NCBI GenBank assembly: GCA_036501185.1
Contig: DASYAU010000149.1
Span: 11,799 to 75,798, forward strand
Origin: Korobacter sp036501185
GTDB lineage: Bacteria; Acidobacteriota; Terriglobia; Terriglobales; Acidobacteriaceae
Length of the DNA: 64,000 nt
Reading direction: 5' to 3'
Shown: one piece after another, positions 42,421 to 52,007 of the stretch
Numbering within the stretch: position 1 is the first letter of the stretch
How the letters are laid out: every line of letters starts with the position of its first letter
Notes under the pieces: generated by a model
What the model saw: the letters and a program-made list of their open reading frames with translations, nothing else
Database searches by the model: none
What the model was told of the DNA's origin: nothing
Made by a program: the position numbers and the translations under genes

Positions 42421-42426
42421 ATTGTA
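42421..42426 (-). promoter_or_regulatory. -10 element giving a probable leaderless polX mRNA
   Basis: On the minus strand TACAAT is followed by seven bases (GTCCTCC) and GTG 42413. The hexamer shares bases with the ATG at 42422. Confidence 0.5.
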
Positions 42427-42491
42427 GCGGGAGCTCCGGCCAAACCCGAAGCTGCTGGTGTGCATCCTAAAAGCAGGAGCGCCGCCGCGAG

Positions 42492-43793
42492 ATGTCGAAT
42501 TCCGACCTGACGACCATTCTTCTTCTCCTATTATTGCTAGTTGGATTTGCGCAGTTGCTGGGATACCTGTTTGCCAAGCTGCGCCAGCCGAAGGTGATCG
42601 GCGAGATCTTGGCGGGCATTCTGCTAGGGCCTGCGTTGCTCGGGCGCATCCACTTCGCTGGGAAGACCCTGACGGATGTGAGCACACATCACGCGACGAT
42701 CGTGAATTTCGTTTATTGGCTCGGGCTTTTGTTTTTGATGTTTTTGTCTGGCGCCGAGACGCGGGAACTCTTCACGCGACAGGAGCGGAGGGAAGTTAGC
42801 TGGCTGACACTTGTTGGGACCGGTATTCCGTTCGCACTGGGACTCATCTTTGGACCGAAGCTGGTGGGGCCGGCGATCGAAGGCCCGAATGGCAGCAAGA
42901 TTTCGCTCGTGCTCATTCTCGCCGTGGGCGTCGCGGTGACGTCGGTTCCGGTAATCTCGAAAATCTTCGCAGACCTGAAAATTCTGAACACGCGCTTCGC
43001 CCGGCTGGTGCTCGGTGTCGCAGTGTTGGAAGACATTGTGTTGTGGGCGGCGCTGGCTGTGGCTACGGCTATGGCAGGAAAAGCCGCACTCAATCCGAAG
43101 CACATGGCGTATCACCTGGTGGCGACCGCGGGATTCTTCGTGCTCGGATTGACGCTACTGCCGCGAGCGGTGAAGCGATTCAATAAGGCCGGATTCAATG
43201 TGCTCGCGAAACATTCGCCGGTGGCTTATGTATTGGCGGTCCTGTTCGCGTATTGCGTGGTGGCTGGAGCTCTCGACGTGAGCCTGGTGTTCGCGGCATT
43301 CCTCGCGGGATTTGCGGTAGTGCACAAGAAGCGGCGGTTGTTTGCCGAGGCACTTGAAGCGATAGGACAGGTATCATTCGCGTTCTTCATTCCTGTGTAC
43401 TTTGCGATTGTCGGCTTGAAACTCGACCTCGTGAAGGGACTCTCCTGGTGGATGTTGGCGGCGTTCATCGTGGGAAGTTGCGTGGTAAAGATCGTGTCGG
43501 TGTCGCTAGCCGGAAAACTTGCGGGCTTCCGGAAGCTGGAATTAATCAACCTGGCGCTGACGACGAACGCGCGCGGCGGCCCGGGCATCGTGCTCGCAAG
43601 TGTGGCCTACGACGCGGGGATTATCAACGCGACGTTCTACACCACACTGGTGCTTGCGGCCGTGATCACGTCGCAGTTCGCAGGAGCGTGGCTGGACTAC
43701 GTGCTACGCAAAGGCTGGCCGCTGCTCTATGAGCCGGCACCCAGCGGGGAGCAGCTCATTCCTGCGGTGGAGAGCCCGGAAAAAGTCGCATAA
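42492..43793 (+). CDS. cation:proton antiporter, CPA2 (KefB/NapA-like) family
   Basis: A 433-residue membrane protein with 12-13 predicted helices. Typical parts are LRQPKVIGEILAGILLGPALLG, GVAVTSVPVISKIF, LGVAVLEDIVLW and TTNARGGPGIVLASVAYD. There is no C-terminal RCK/TrkA domain, so it is a short Na+ or K+/H+ exchanger type, and the ion cannot be assigned. It is divergent from polX. No ribosome site is close to ATG 42492. Confidence 0.9.
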   Translation: MSNSDLTTILLLLLLLVGFAQLLGYLFAKLRQPKVIGEILAGILLGPALLGRIHFAGKTLTDVSTHHATIVNFVYWLGLLFLMFLSGAETRELFTRQERREVSWLTLVGTGIPFALGLIFGPKLVGPAIEGPNGSKISLVLILAVGVAVTSVPVISKIFADLKILNTRFARLVLGVAVLEDIVLWAALAVATAMAGKAALNPKHMAYHLVATAGFFVLGLTLLPRAVKRFNKAGFNVLAKHSPVAYVLAVLFAYCVVAGALDVSLVFAAFLAGFAVVHKKRRLFAEALEAIGQVSFAFFIPVYFAIVGLKLDLVKGLSWWMLAAFIVGSCVVKIVSVSLAGKLAGFRKLELINLALTTNARGGPGIVLASVAYDAGIINATFYTTLVLAAVITSQFAGAWLDYVLRKGWPLLYEPAPSGEQLIPAVESPEKVA

Positions 43794-43801
43794 CTTTCGA
43801 A

Positions 43802-44266
43802 TCACTTCTTCACAATTCTGATTGAATCAAGCACGGTGAGCCCGGTCTGCAATTCTCCGGAGCTTGGCTTTTCCGTGCTGTTCAGCGTGGCGAGCAGTAG
43901 GGTGTTGCCGTCGGTAAGAAATGCGCACTGCCAGTTTGCGCCTTCGCCGTCTCTGAATTTCGCGACGGTGCGCGACTTCGTGCTCACCGTGACGGTCTTG
44001 CGTCCGGCAGCGGGTGCAGTTTGCAAAAAGCGCTGCATGTATTCGCGGGAATCGAGCGGTTCCCGCCGGGCGGTGCGATGAAACGCGCTGACGACGATGG
44101 AAGTCGCCGTGGTTGGCGAATCGAGTTCCATGTCATCGTTGGTTTGACGAAAAAACCAGAAGGGTGGGACCGCGATTGAGACGTTGCGCTTCGGCGTAAG
44201 GTAGCTGCCATTGAGGTGGTTGGAGTGCTTGGTGGAAGTTTTGCGAGTGGATTTCTTGGTAGGCAT
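43802..44266 (-). CDS. hypothetical protein, 154 residues
   Basis: A soluble protein with a basic N-terminus (PTKKSTRKTSTKH) and alternating strands (SIVVSAFHRTAR, LLLATLNS, TVLDSIRIV). I do not recognise the family. No signal peptide is evident. It starts 13 bases after the DUF255 gene on the same strand and is probably its operon partner. Confidence 0.65.
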   Translation of the reverse strand: MPTKKSTRKTSTKHSNHLNGSYLTPKRNVSIAVPPFWFFRQTNDDMELDSPTTATSIVVSAFHRTARREPLDSREYMQRFLQTAPAAGRKTVTVSTKSRTVAKFRDGEGANWQCAFLTDGNTLLLATLNSTEKPSSGELQTGLTVLDSIRIVKK

Positions 44267-44279
44267 TAGGCCAGGTTTC

Positions 44280-46397
44280 CTAAGAGCGAAGTATTTGTGC
44301 GAGGGATTCAGTCAGATCAGAAGGCGATGTAAGGGGTGGCTGACAAGTGAAATTCGAGCACACGATGGCGATAGATCGGCCATCATTCACACCGGGAACA
44401 TTGGGAATGGTTTCAGCGAGGGCCGGTGGAAGAAGATGGGCATCGGCCTGCGTGAGACGGAGAACTGACAGATTTTCTGCAAAGTTGGAGAAAGCTGCGC
44501 GCTCAAGTTCGGCGGCGGCTGCATCCGTACCGACGATCACAACCTGCGTGTGCGGCTTGGAAAGCCAGATGGCGGCGCGGCCGTAGGTTCCCGCGTAGAT
44601 GCCGAATTGCTCTACGGCGCCGGCAAACACTTCGAGCGTATCCTCGGCCTTGTCGCGATACTTCGAGTCGTTGGTGTAGGCATGCAGTCGCGCCATCAGT
44701 ATGGCCGCCGCGGGATTGCCAGCCGGAGTCGGAGAATCCTGAAAAGCCTTACGGCGGACCACTAGCGCACCCAGTGCCACCTGCTCGGTGGTGGGCTCGG
44801 CATCGAAGAATCCGCCGGACGTCGCGTCGCCGAATTTGTCGATTGCGCTGTCGGCGAGCTCGCGGGAGCAGCGGAAGTACGTGAGGTCGCCAGTGGCGTC
44901 GTAGGCGTCGAGGCAGGCGAGCGCGGTGAAGACATAATCATCGAGCAGCCCGCGGTTGGCGCGGGGCTGCGCTTGCGGATCGGAATACGCGATAACGTGG
45001 GGCAATTCGTGCGAGCTGTTCCAATGCTCGAGAATGCGGTCGAGGGTGCGAAGCGCGAAGTGCTGCGCGTCGTTGACTTGGAGCACTCGTCCAGCCGCGA
45101 GATACGCAGAGACGAACATCGCATTCCAGTTCACATAGATCGTTTTGTCGATGTACGGCGCGGGTCGCTGTAGACGCGCGGTGAGCAGCTTCTGCTTTGC
45201 GCTCGCGAGCAGCTTGCGAACCTCGTCCGGCTTGATCGACAACTGCATTGAGATCTCTTCGACGTCAGCGCGGACCCATAAAACGTTCTTCGCCGAGTTG
45301 TGGTGCATCTCCCCGACTTCGCTGATGTCATAGTGAAGAGCCGCGACCTGGAGTTCCTGCGGCGTGAGCGCGGCTTTCGCTTCGTCCATGGTCCAGGTGA
45401 AGTAATCGCCGTCGTCGTCGAGGTTGATGTCGGCATCCTGCGAGGCGTAGAAGCCACTGTGCCCGCGATCGCTAAGTGTGGAATCTACCCAACGGATGAT
45501 GTCCTTGGCGGTGTCGCCGAAATTCGCGTCAGGGAAGACTTGCGCGGCATGAACGTAGTTGCGCAGAAGCTCGGAGTTGTCGTACGACATCTTCTCAAAG
45601 TGCGGAACGATCCAGTGCTCGTCGACTGAGTAGCGATGGAACCCGCCGGCGAGTTGGTCGTAAACCCCGCCTCGCGCCATCTTCATCAGCGTGGTGCGAG
45701 CGACATTGCCGGCGCCTTCCTCAGCCGTCCGCGCGTACCAGTCGAGCAGCACTTCGAGGATCGACGGATGCGGGAACTTGGGCGCGAAGCCGAACCCGCC
45801 GTTGCGCGGGTCGAAGGAATTCAGCGCTGCCTGCACCATTTGCGAGATTACGCGCGGATTGAAATCGGCGTTGTGGCCGGCGAGTGTTTCAGCATGGCTA
45901 AGGGCAGACATGAGGCCTTCGGCCTCTTTCAGCACGTCGTCGCGTCGATTCTTGTAGGCGTCGGCGATGGCGAGCAGGATCTTCTGGAAGCTCGGACGGC
46001 CGTATGCGTCGGCGGGAGGGAAGTATGTTCCGCCGTAAAACGGCTTGCCATCGCTGGTGAGGAAAGCCGTGAGAGGCCAACCACCTTGGCCGGTGATGGC
46101 CGCAATGGCGGTCTGGTAGCGGCTGTCGACATCGGGACGTTCGTCGCGGTCTACCTTCACCGCGATGTATTCACGATTAAGAATCTCCGCAACCTGTGGG
46201 TCGTCGTAGGATTCGCGGTCCATGACGTGGCACCAATGGCACCAGACCGCGCCAATGTCCAGCAGGATGGGCTTGTTCTCGCGCTGCGCGGCCTCGAAGG
46301 CGTCCGGCCCCCACTGGTGCCAATGGATGGGCTGGTGCATGGCAGAGCGAAGGTAGGACGACGAGGCACTGCTCAGCGAGTTCGTGCGCGCAGACAT
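44280..46397 (-). CDS. DUF255 protein: thioredoxin fold plus (alpha/alpha)6 barrel (YyaL/SPATA20 family)
   Basis: A 705-residue protein of the COG1331 family. The N-terminal thioredoxin-like domain has the WCHWCHVM motif with two Cys in a CxxC arrangement. EYIAVKVDRDERPDVD and GQGGWPLTAFL follow. The rest is a helical barrel like that of N-acylglucosamine epimerases (HFEKMSYDNSELLRNY, NPAAAILMARL). The activity is unknown in bacteria. I chose ATG 46397; the frame stays open to 46790, but that part overlaps the GNAT gene. TATGCT lies eight bases before the ATG. Confidence 0.9.
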   Translation of the reverse strand: MSARTNSLSSASSSYLRSAMHQPIHWHQWGPDAFEAAQRENKPILLDIGAVWCHWCHVMDRESYDDPQVAEILNREYIAVKVDRDERPDVDSRYQTAIAAITGQGGWPLTAFLTSDGKPFYGGTYFPPADAYGRPSFQKILLAIADAYKNRRDDVLKEAEGLMSALSHAETLAGHNADFNPRVISQMVQAALNSFDPRNGGFGFAPKFPHPSILEVLLDWYARTAEEGAGNVARTTLMKMARGGVYDQLAGGFHRYSVDEHWIVPHFEKMSYDNSELLRNYVHAAQVFPDANFGDTAKDIIRWVDSTLSDRGHSGFYASQDADINLDDDGDYFTWTMDEAKAALTPQELQVAALHYDISEVGEMHHNSAKNVLWVRADVEEISMQLSIKPDEVRKLLASAKQKLLTARLQRPAPYIDKTIYVNWNAMFVSAYLAAGRVLQVNDAQHFALRTLDRILEHWNSSHELPHVIAYSDPQAQPRANRGLLDDYVFTALACLDAYDATGDLTYFRCSRELADSAIDKFGDATSGGFFDAEPTTEQVALGALVVRRKAFQDSPTPAGNPAAAILMARLHAYTNDSKYRDKAEDTLEVFAGAVEQFGIYAGTYGRAAIWLSKPHTQVVIVGTDAAAAELERAAFSNFAENLSVLRLTQADAHLLPPALAETIPNVPGVNDGRSIAIVCSNFTCQPPLTSPSDLTESLAQILRS

Positions 46398-46484
46398 AAC
46401 CTTCAAGCATAACAGGGAAGAGGGTCGCGGAATGTGGGATGAAGTTCCATGACATGGGGCAGGCGAGTGCGAGAAACTACGCGT

Positions 46485-46991
46485 ATGGAAATTCGCGAAC
46501 TCGGCTCGGCCGATGCGCTGGCTTATTGGAAACTGCGGCTCCAAGGATTGGAGCACGATCCGCTCGCGTTTGGAAAAGCGCCTGAGGAATTCCGCGCGAT
46601 CAGCATTCAGGAATTGGAGAAGCGGTTGCGAGACATGCCGTCGCGCAGCTTTTTCGTGGGTGCCTTCGAGGGCGGCGAGTTGATCGGAATCGCTACCTTC
46701 ATGTGCGACATCCATGCCAAGAACCGGCACAAGGGCCACATCTATGGCGTGTACGTAGCACCAACTCATCGAGGAAAGCGGATCGGGCACGAGCTGATCG
46801 CGAAGATTCTAGAGCGGGCAAAGAAGGATCGCGTCCTTGAGCAGATTGTGCTCGCGGTGGCGACTTCCCAGAAACCGGCGATACGCCTTTATCGGAGCCT
46901 TGGCTTCCAGGAGTATGGAACGGAGCCGCGCGCGTTGAAAAATGGCGACCAATACGTGGACGAATTGCTGATGATGCTTCGCCTGAAATAG
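46485..46991 (+). CDS. GNAT family N-acetyltransferase
   Basis: A 168-residue acetyltransferase. The acetyl-CoA loop is YGVYVAPTHRGKRIGHELI, then IVLAVATSQKPAIRLYRSLGF. The substrate is unknown. ATG 46485 fits the conserved start (MEIRELGSADALAYW). It is divergent from the DUF255 gene and 43 bases from the MFS gene, with which it may be co-transcribed. Confidence 0.88.
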   Translation: MEIRELGSADALAYWKLRLQGLEHDPLAFGKAPEEFRAISIQELEKRLRDMPSRSFFVGAFEGGELIGIATFMCDIHAKNRHKGHIYGVYVAPTHRGKRIGHELIAKILERAKKDRVLEQIVLAVATSQKPAIRLYRSLGFQEYGTEPRALKNGDQYVDELLMMLRLK

Positions 46992-47034
46992 CCCTCTGGA
47001 GCAAAGCGAGCACGGGTCGCATCGAACGTTTAAG

Positions 47035-48429
47035 ATGGCAGAGATGGCGCAGGATCCTCCGGGGCAGAATCCAATACAAACGAGCGTTTTACGGAAGTTC
47101 TTCGATCGACTTCCGGCGCTGCAGGTGCGCAATTTTCAGCTGTTCTTTGCCGGGCAGATGATTTCGCTCGTCGGCACCTGGATGGACAATATTGCTGAGG
47201 CGTGGCTGGTCTATCGCCTCACCGGTTCATCCTTGAAATTGGGGGCCGTAGGATTTTGCAGCCAGATCCCAGTGTTCCTGTTCGCGCCGCTGGGCGGAAT
47301 CGTTGCCGACCGGTATAACCGCCACCGCATCATCATCGCAACCCAGACTCTCTCCATGATCTTAGCGGGCATTCTTGCCACGCTCACGCTCACGCACAGA
47401 GTGCAGGTGTGGCACATCTTCCTTCTCGCCGCGCTGATGGGCGTAGTGAATGCGTTCGATATTCCAGCGCGGCAGGCTTTCCTTTCCGATATGGTCGGGC
47501 GGGGAAACCTGATGAATGCGATTGCCCTGAATTCGTCGATGTTCAATGGCGCGCGCATTGTCGGTCCGGCGGTGGCGGGGATTCTGGTAGCGAGCATTGG
47601 TGAGGGCTGGTGCTTCGCGTCGAACTCCCTGAGCTACATCGCAGTAATTACCGGCTTGCTGATGATGCGGCTGAAGTACACTCCGCGGGTCGGCGCACGA
47701 GACAAGTCGCCAATTCACGACATCGTCGAAGGTTTCAGATTCGTGCAGGGTGCAAAACCGATTCGCCTTCTGCTGCTCTTGCTGGGACTGGTGAGCCTGG
47801 TGGGCATGCCCTTCTCGGTGCTGATGCCGATTTTTGCCGACCGCATTTTGCACGGCGGCGCCCGCGGCCTGGGCGTCCTGATGGGCGCAACGGGCGTTGG
47901 AGCGCTCGCAGGCGCTCTGACGCTTGCATTGAAAAAAGGTTTGAAGGGGATCAGCCGGATCATCAGCTATTGCGCACTCGGCTTTGGAACGAGCTTGGTC
48001 CTGTTTTCGTTTTCGCGGTACTTTTGGCTGTCGGCTCTCTTCCTGATTCCGGTCGGATATTTCATGATGGTTCAGATGGCGAGCTCGAATACGTTGCTGC
48101 AATCCATGTCGCCTGATCATCTGCGCGGCCGGGTGCTCGCGTTGTACTCGATGATGTTTATGGGTATGGCACCGTTTGGAGCTCTGTTCGCGGGCGCAAT
48201 TGCCGACCGAATTGGAGCGCCTTATACCGTGCTAGTCGGTGCGATCGCTTGTATCTGCGGTGGTATATGGTTTGCACGAAACCTGTCATCGTTCCGCGAA
48301 GGGGCACGCCGCATGGTGCTGGCGCAACAGATGGTCGGCGGTGAGCCTGCTCCTGAAGTTACGGCGGGAGGACTGCTGCCGGAGAGCGATGAAGCCCTTG
48401 GGCAAGACCCGGTGAGTTCAACTTCCTGA
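47035..48429 (+). CDS. major facilitator superfamily transporter (EntS-like, MFS_3)
   Basis: A 464-residue transporter with 12 helices. The A-like motif between helices 2 and 3 is GGIVADRYNRHRI, with FAGQMISLVGTWMDNIAEAW at the start and DHLRGRVLALYSMMFMGMAPFG in the second half. Relatives export siderophores or drugs, and the substrate is unknown. The C-terminal 50 residues are polar and not conserved. It ends 87 bases before tatA. Confidence 0.9.
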   Translation: MAEMAQDPPGQNPIQTSVLRKFFDRLPALQVRNFQLFFAGQMISLVGTWMDNIAEAWLVYRLTGSSLKLGAVGFCSQIPVFLFAPLGGIVADRYNRHRIIIATQTLSMILAGILATLTLTHRVQVWHIFLLAALMGVVNAFDIPARQAFLSDMVGRGNLMNAIALNSSMFNGARIVGPAVAGILVASIGEGWCFASNSLSYIAVITGLLMMRLKYTPRVGARDKSPIHDIVEGFRFVQGAKPIRLLLLLLGLVSLVGMPFSVLMPIFADRILHGGARGLGVLMGATGVGALAGALTLALKKGLKGISRIISYCALGFGTSLVLFSFSRYFWLSALFLIPVGYFMMVQMASSNTLLQSMSPDHLRGRVLALYSMMFMGMAPFGALFAGAIADRIGAPYTVLVGAIACICGGIWFARNLSSFREGARRMVLAQQMVGGEPAPEVTAGGLLPESDEALGQDPVSSTS

Positions 48430-48490
48430 GCGCGGCGAAGGTTCCATTTGAACGCCGGAAAGTGCCATGTAATCAGCAGAATTCAGCAAC

Positions 48491-48496
48491 TATGAT
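48491..48496 (+). promoter_or_regulatory. candidate -10 of tatA
   Basis: TATGAT lies 20 bases before ATG 48517. Unlike many genes here, tatA has a proper ribosome site (GGAG, 48507-48510). Confidence 0.35.
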
Positions 48497-48516
48497 TGCA
48501 GGAGTTGGAGGCAGTC

Positions 48517-48702
48517 ATGTTTGGCGATCTTGGAGTCCCCGAAGTACTTTTCATTCTAGGTATCGCGCTATTAATTTTTGGGCCGCATAAACTGGGCGAT
48601 CTGGGCAAGGGGCTTGGGCAAGGCATTAAAGAGTTCAAGTCAGCGTTCCGCGATCCTGCACCGGAACCGAAGAAGGAAGAGAAGAAGGAAATTACCGCGT
48701 AA
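48517..48702 (+). CDS. tatA: Sec-independent protein translocase TatA/E
   Basis: A 61-residue protein that forms the pore of the twin-arginine translocase. One N-terminal helix (VLFILGIALLIFG) is followed by the FGPHKLGDLGKGLGQ hinge and amphipathic helix, then a charged tail (KKEEKKEITA). ATG 48517 is preferred over an upstream in-frame ATG at 48493-48495, since the ribosome site lies between. tatC is not adjacent. Confidence 0.94.
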   Translation: MFGDLGVPEVLFILGIALLIFGPHKLGDLGKGLGQGIKEFKSAFRDPAPEPKKEEKKEITA

Positions 48703-48724
48703 ACGGCGCGGAACGAAATGGCAG

Positions 48725-48755
48725 CGGCCGGAGACCTCCGGCCGTTTTGCTTTTT
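48725..48755 (+). terminator. terminator after tatA
   Basis: CGGCCGGA (48725-48732) and TCCGGCCG (48737-48744) with loop GACC, then TTTTGCTTTTT. Confidence 0.88.
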
Positions 48756-48836
48756 GCGGCGGATAGGCTCGAGATGGCGGTTTTGCAGATTCGGGTGCTT
48801 ACCAGTAGTATGGCCTGATTCTTCATATCGCTACGG

Positions 48837-51800
48837 GTGAACCTGCTGATGACATTCCGCTCGCTTGCTGCCAAACGCAATCTGGTCACGTTATTGTTCG
48901 CGGTGTTCTTTCTCAGTCTCGGAGTTAGTGCACAGCAGTACTCGCAAGACAAATTCTCCGCGATGAAATGGCGTGAGATTGGTCCGTTCCGTGGAGGTCG
49001 TGCGCTCGCGGTGACGGGGGTGCCGGGAGATCCCTCGACGTTCTATTTCGGCGCGGTGGCGGGCGGTGTCTGGAAAACAATTGACGCCGGTGCCACCTGG
49101 AAGCCGATCGCCGACAAGGCGGGCATCACGTCGGTTGGCGCGATCGCGGTTTCAGCGAGCGATCACAATGTTCTCTACGTTGGATCGGGCGAGGCGTGCA
49201 TCCGCGGCAACATCACCTACGGCAACGGCGTGTTCAAGACGGTGGACGGCGGCGAGACGTGGCAGCATCTCGGTCTGGAAGATACCCGCCACATCGGCCG
49301 GCTGATTGTCGATCCGAAGAACCCGAACCGCGTGTTCGTTGCCGCACTGGGTCATGCTTTTGGACCGAATGAAATGCGCGGCGTGTTCCGCACGTTGGAT
49401 GGTGGCAAGACTTGGGAGAAGGTGCTGTACAAGGACGAGCAGACCGGAGCGATCGACATCCAGTTCGATCCGAACAATGCAAACACGATTTATGCCGCGA
49501 TGTGGCAAGTAGTTCGCAAGCCGTGGAACCTGAGCAGCGGTGGCCCGGGAAGCGGCCTGTATAAGTCCACGGATGGCGGGACGACTTGGACGCGGCTCGA
49601 AGGCCATGGATTGCCCGAGGGCATTTACGGGCGCATAGGTATTGCTGTGGCGGCGAATTCCGCGCGCGTTTATGCGCTGATCGAAGCGAAAGAAGGCGGT
49701 ATTTTCCGCTCCGAGGATTACGGCGCGACCTGGACGAAGATCAATGCCGATGAGCGCTTCACGCAACGCGCCTGGTACTTCACGCATATCTTCGCGGATC
49801 CCAAGAACATCGACACAGTGTACGTGCTGAATACGGGCGCATTCCGTTCAGCGGATGGCGGGAAAAACTTCGATCTGCTTCCGGCGCCGCACGGCGACCA
49901 TCATGGTCTTTGGATCGATCCCGAGAACACGGACCACATCATCAACAGTAATGACGGGGGTGCGACGATCACTCTCGATGGCGGGAAGACGTGGTCGACG
50001 CAGATGAACCAGCCGACCGCGCAGTTCTACCACATCGCGGCGGACAACCGTTACCCGTATTGGGTGTACGGCGCGCAGCAGGACAACTCAACTGTCGGAA
50101 TTGCAACCATGGACGAGGAAGAAGGCGTAATCGGCCGCTGGGATTGGTACGCCGTAGGTGGCGGCGAGAGCGGCTACATCGCGCCGGATCCGAAAGACGC
50201 AAACATCGTTTATGCCGGAGATGGCGGCGGGGTAGTGACGCGTTACAACCACGCCAAAGAGACGATCCAGGACATCTCGCCGATTCCGTTGGACACCTCC
50301 GGCCAGGGTGCGTCAACGCAGAAGGTGCGCTTCCAATGGACGGAGCCGATCATCGTTTCGCCGTTCGACGCGAACACGATTTATACGGCGGGCGACCGCA
50401 TCTTCAAGTCAACCGACCAGGGACGTAGTTGGAAGGAAATCAGCCCGGACCTGACCCGCAACGATAAGACGAAGCAGCAGCCGTCAGGCGGCCCCATCAC
50501 CCTCGACATCACCACCGTAGAGTATTACGACACGGTGTTCACACTGGCGGAATCGCCTAAGCAGAAAGATCTTTTGTGGGCCGGAACCGATGATGGTTTG
50601 GTGAAACTATCGCGCGATGGCGGCGGACACTGGGAAGATGTGACGCCGAAAGCGATTCCGGAATGGAGCATGGTGAGCCTGCTGGAGGCGTCGCCGTTCG
50701 ACGCCGGAACGGCCTATATCGCGGTGGATCGTCACAAGCTCGACGACCTTAAGCCATACGCTTATAAAACTCACGACTTCGGCAAGACGTGGACGGCAAT
50801 CACTGCGGGTATTCCCGATGGCGCGTTCGTCCATGCAGTTCGCGAGGACACGGTACGTAAGGGATTGCTATTCGCAGGCACCGAAAAAGGTGTGTACGTC
50901 TCCTTCAACGACGGAGCGAACTGGGAGCCGTTGCAATTGAATATGCCAGTTGTCCCGATCCACGATCTCGTCGTTCATGCCGATGATTTGGCGGTTGCGA
51001 CGCATGGCCGCTCGTTCTGGGTGCTGGATGATCTGACGCCTTTGCGTGAACTGGGAAGCTCGGCTGTGGCGGCGACGTTATACCGTCCGCGCGGCGGATA
51101 CCGCCTGCATTACCCGGATGCCGTCGATAAGCGACGTCCGGTGGGCGAGAATCCGCCGAATGGATCAACCTTCTACTATTACTTGAAGGATTCCCCGAAA
51201 GACGAAGCAACCTTGGAGATATTGGATGCTCAAGGGAAGCTGGTAAAGAAGTTCTCCAACAAGGAAAAGAACGCGGAGGGTCAGCCTCAGGAATGGCCGG
51301 ACCTCGAACCGCCGCCGGATGTGATTCCGGCGAAAGCGGGGCTGAACCGGTTTGCGTGGAATTTGCGATACGAAGATCCGGTGCAATCGCCGGGAGCGTT
51401 CTACGAAGGATTGCCTCCGCAAGGTCCAGTGGCAGCGCCGGGAAAATACACCGTTCGCTTGACGGTGGACGGTCACCATTTCGACCAGCCGTTCGAGTTG
51501 AAGGCGGATCCGCGGGAACCACCTGACCAGGTGCAGCAGGTGGAGCAGCAGGTCGCGTTCGAACTGCAGGTGCGGTCGGAAATCACCAAGCTGCACACGG
51601 CGGTGAACCAGATCCGCGATGTGCGGGAGAAACTGGAGACACTGAAGAAGTGGATCGGCAAGGACGCGAAAGGGCAAGCCGTAATCGAAGCCGCGGATGC
51701 GCTGGACAAACAAATGTCGGCTGTGGAGGAAAAGCTGATCCAGGTGAAGCTAAAGAGTTCGGAAGGGAACCTGCGCTATCCGAACATGCTCAACGAGGAG

Positions 51801-51992
51801 TGGGCGACGTTCGCCATGCTTGTAGATATCGCCGATGCGGCGCCGACGCAACAGCAGCAGGACGTCTTCAAGATGTTGTCGCAGCAGACAGATGAAAGCG
51901 TCGACAAGTGGGAGCAAATCAGGAAGACGGATGTGCCAAAGCTGAACGAGGTGCTGAAGAGTTCGGGGGCGGTGACGATCGGGGCGGAATAG
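48837..51992 (+). CDS. secreted sortilin/BNR-repeat beta-propeller protein
   Basis: A 1051-residue exported protein. The signal peptide lies near 14-31 (NLVTLLFAVFFLSLGVSAQ). Two stacked propellers are marked by at least nine Asp-box repeats of the S/TxDxGxTW form (TVDGGETW, TLDGGKTW, STDGGTTW, STDQGRSW and others). A C-terminal part has a beta domain (YTVRLTVDGHHFDQPFEL) and a helical tail (VEQQVAFELQVRSEI). Such proteins resemble sortilin and xyloglucanase propellers and are numerous in Acidobacteria; catalytic activity is not established. The start is GTG 48837; ATG 48849 is possible. It converges on arsR with 15 bases between. Confidence 0.88.
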   Translation: MNLLMTFRSLAAKRNLVTLLFAVFFLSLGVSAQQYSQDKFSAMKWREIGPFRGGRALAVTGVPGDPSTFYFGAVAGGVWKTIDAGATWKPIADKAGITSVGAIAVSASDHNVLYVGSGEACIRGNITYGNGVFKTVDGGETWQHLGLEDTRHIGRLIVDPKNPNRVFVAALGHAFGPNEMRGVFRTLDGGKTWEKVLYKDEQTGAIDIQFDPNNANTIYAAMWQVVRKPWNLSSGGPGSGLYKSTDGGTTWTRLEGHGLPEGIYGRIGIAVAANSARVYALIEAKEGGIFRSEDYGATWTKINADERFTQRAWYFTHIFADPKNIDTVYVLNTGAFRSADGGKNFDLLPAPHGDHHGLWIDPENTDHIINSNDGGATITLDGGKTWSTQMNQPTAQFYHIAADNRYPYWVYGAQQDNSTVGIATMDEEEGVIGRWDWYAVGGGESGYIAPDPKDANIVYAGDGGGVVTRYNHAKETIQDISPIPLDTSGQGASTQKVRFQWTEPIIVSPFDANTIYTAGDRIFKSTDQGRSWKEISPDLTRNDKTKQQPSGGPITLDITTVEYYDTVFTLAESPKQKDLLWAGTDDGLVKLSRDGGGHWEDVTPKAIPEWSMVSLLEASPFDAGTAYIAVDRHKLDDLKPYAYKTHDFGKTWTAITAGIPDGAFVHAVREDTVRKGLLFAGTEKGVYVSFNDGANWEPLQLNMPVVPIHDLVVHADDLAVATHGRSFWVLDDLTPLRELGSSAVAATLYRPRGGYRLHYPDAVDKRRPVGENPPNGSTFYYYLKDSPKDEATLEILDAQGKLVKKFSNKEKNAEGQPQEWPDLEPPPDVIPAKAGLNRFAWNLRYEDPVQSPGAFYEGLPPQGPVAAPGKYTVRLTVDGHHFDQPFELKADPREPPDQVQQVEQQVAFELQVRSEITKLHTAVNQIRDVREKLETLKKWIGKDAKGQAVIEAADALDKQMSAVEEKLIQVKLKSSEGNLRYPNMLNEEWATFAMLVDIADAAPTQQQQDVFKMLSQQTDESVDKWEQIRKTDVPKLNEVLKSSGAVTIGAE

Positions 51993-52007
51993 CTCCGATC
52001 TTAGAAT

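Noticed and set aside
46398..46790. 131-codon extension of the DUF255 frame
   Set aside because: It overlaps the divergent GNAT gene and does not resemble the family; ATG 46397 starts the conserved part.
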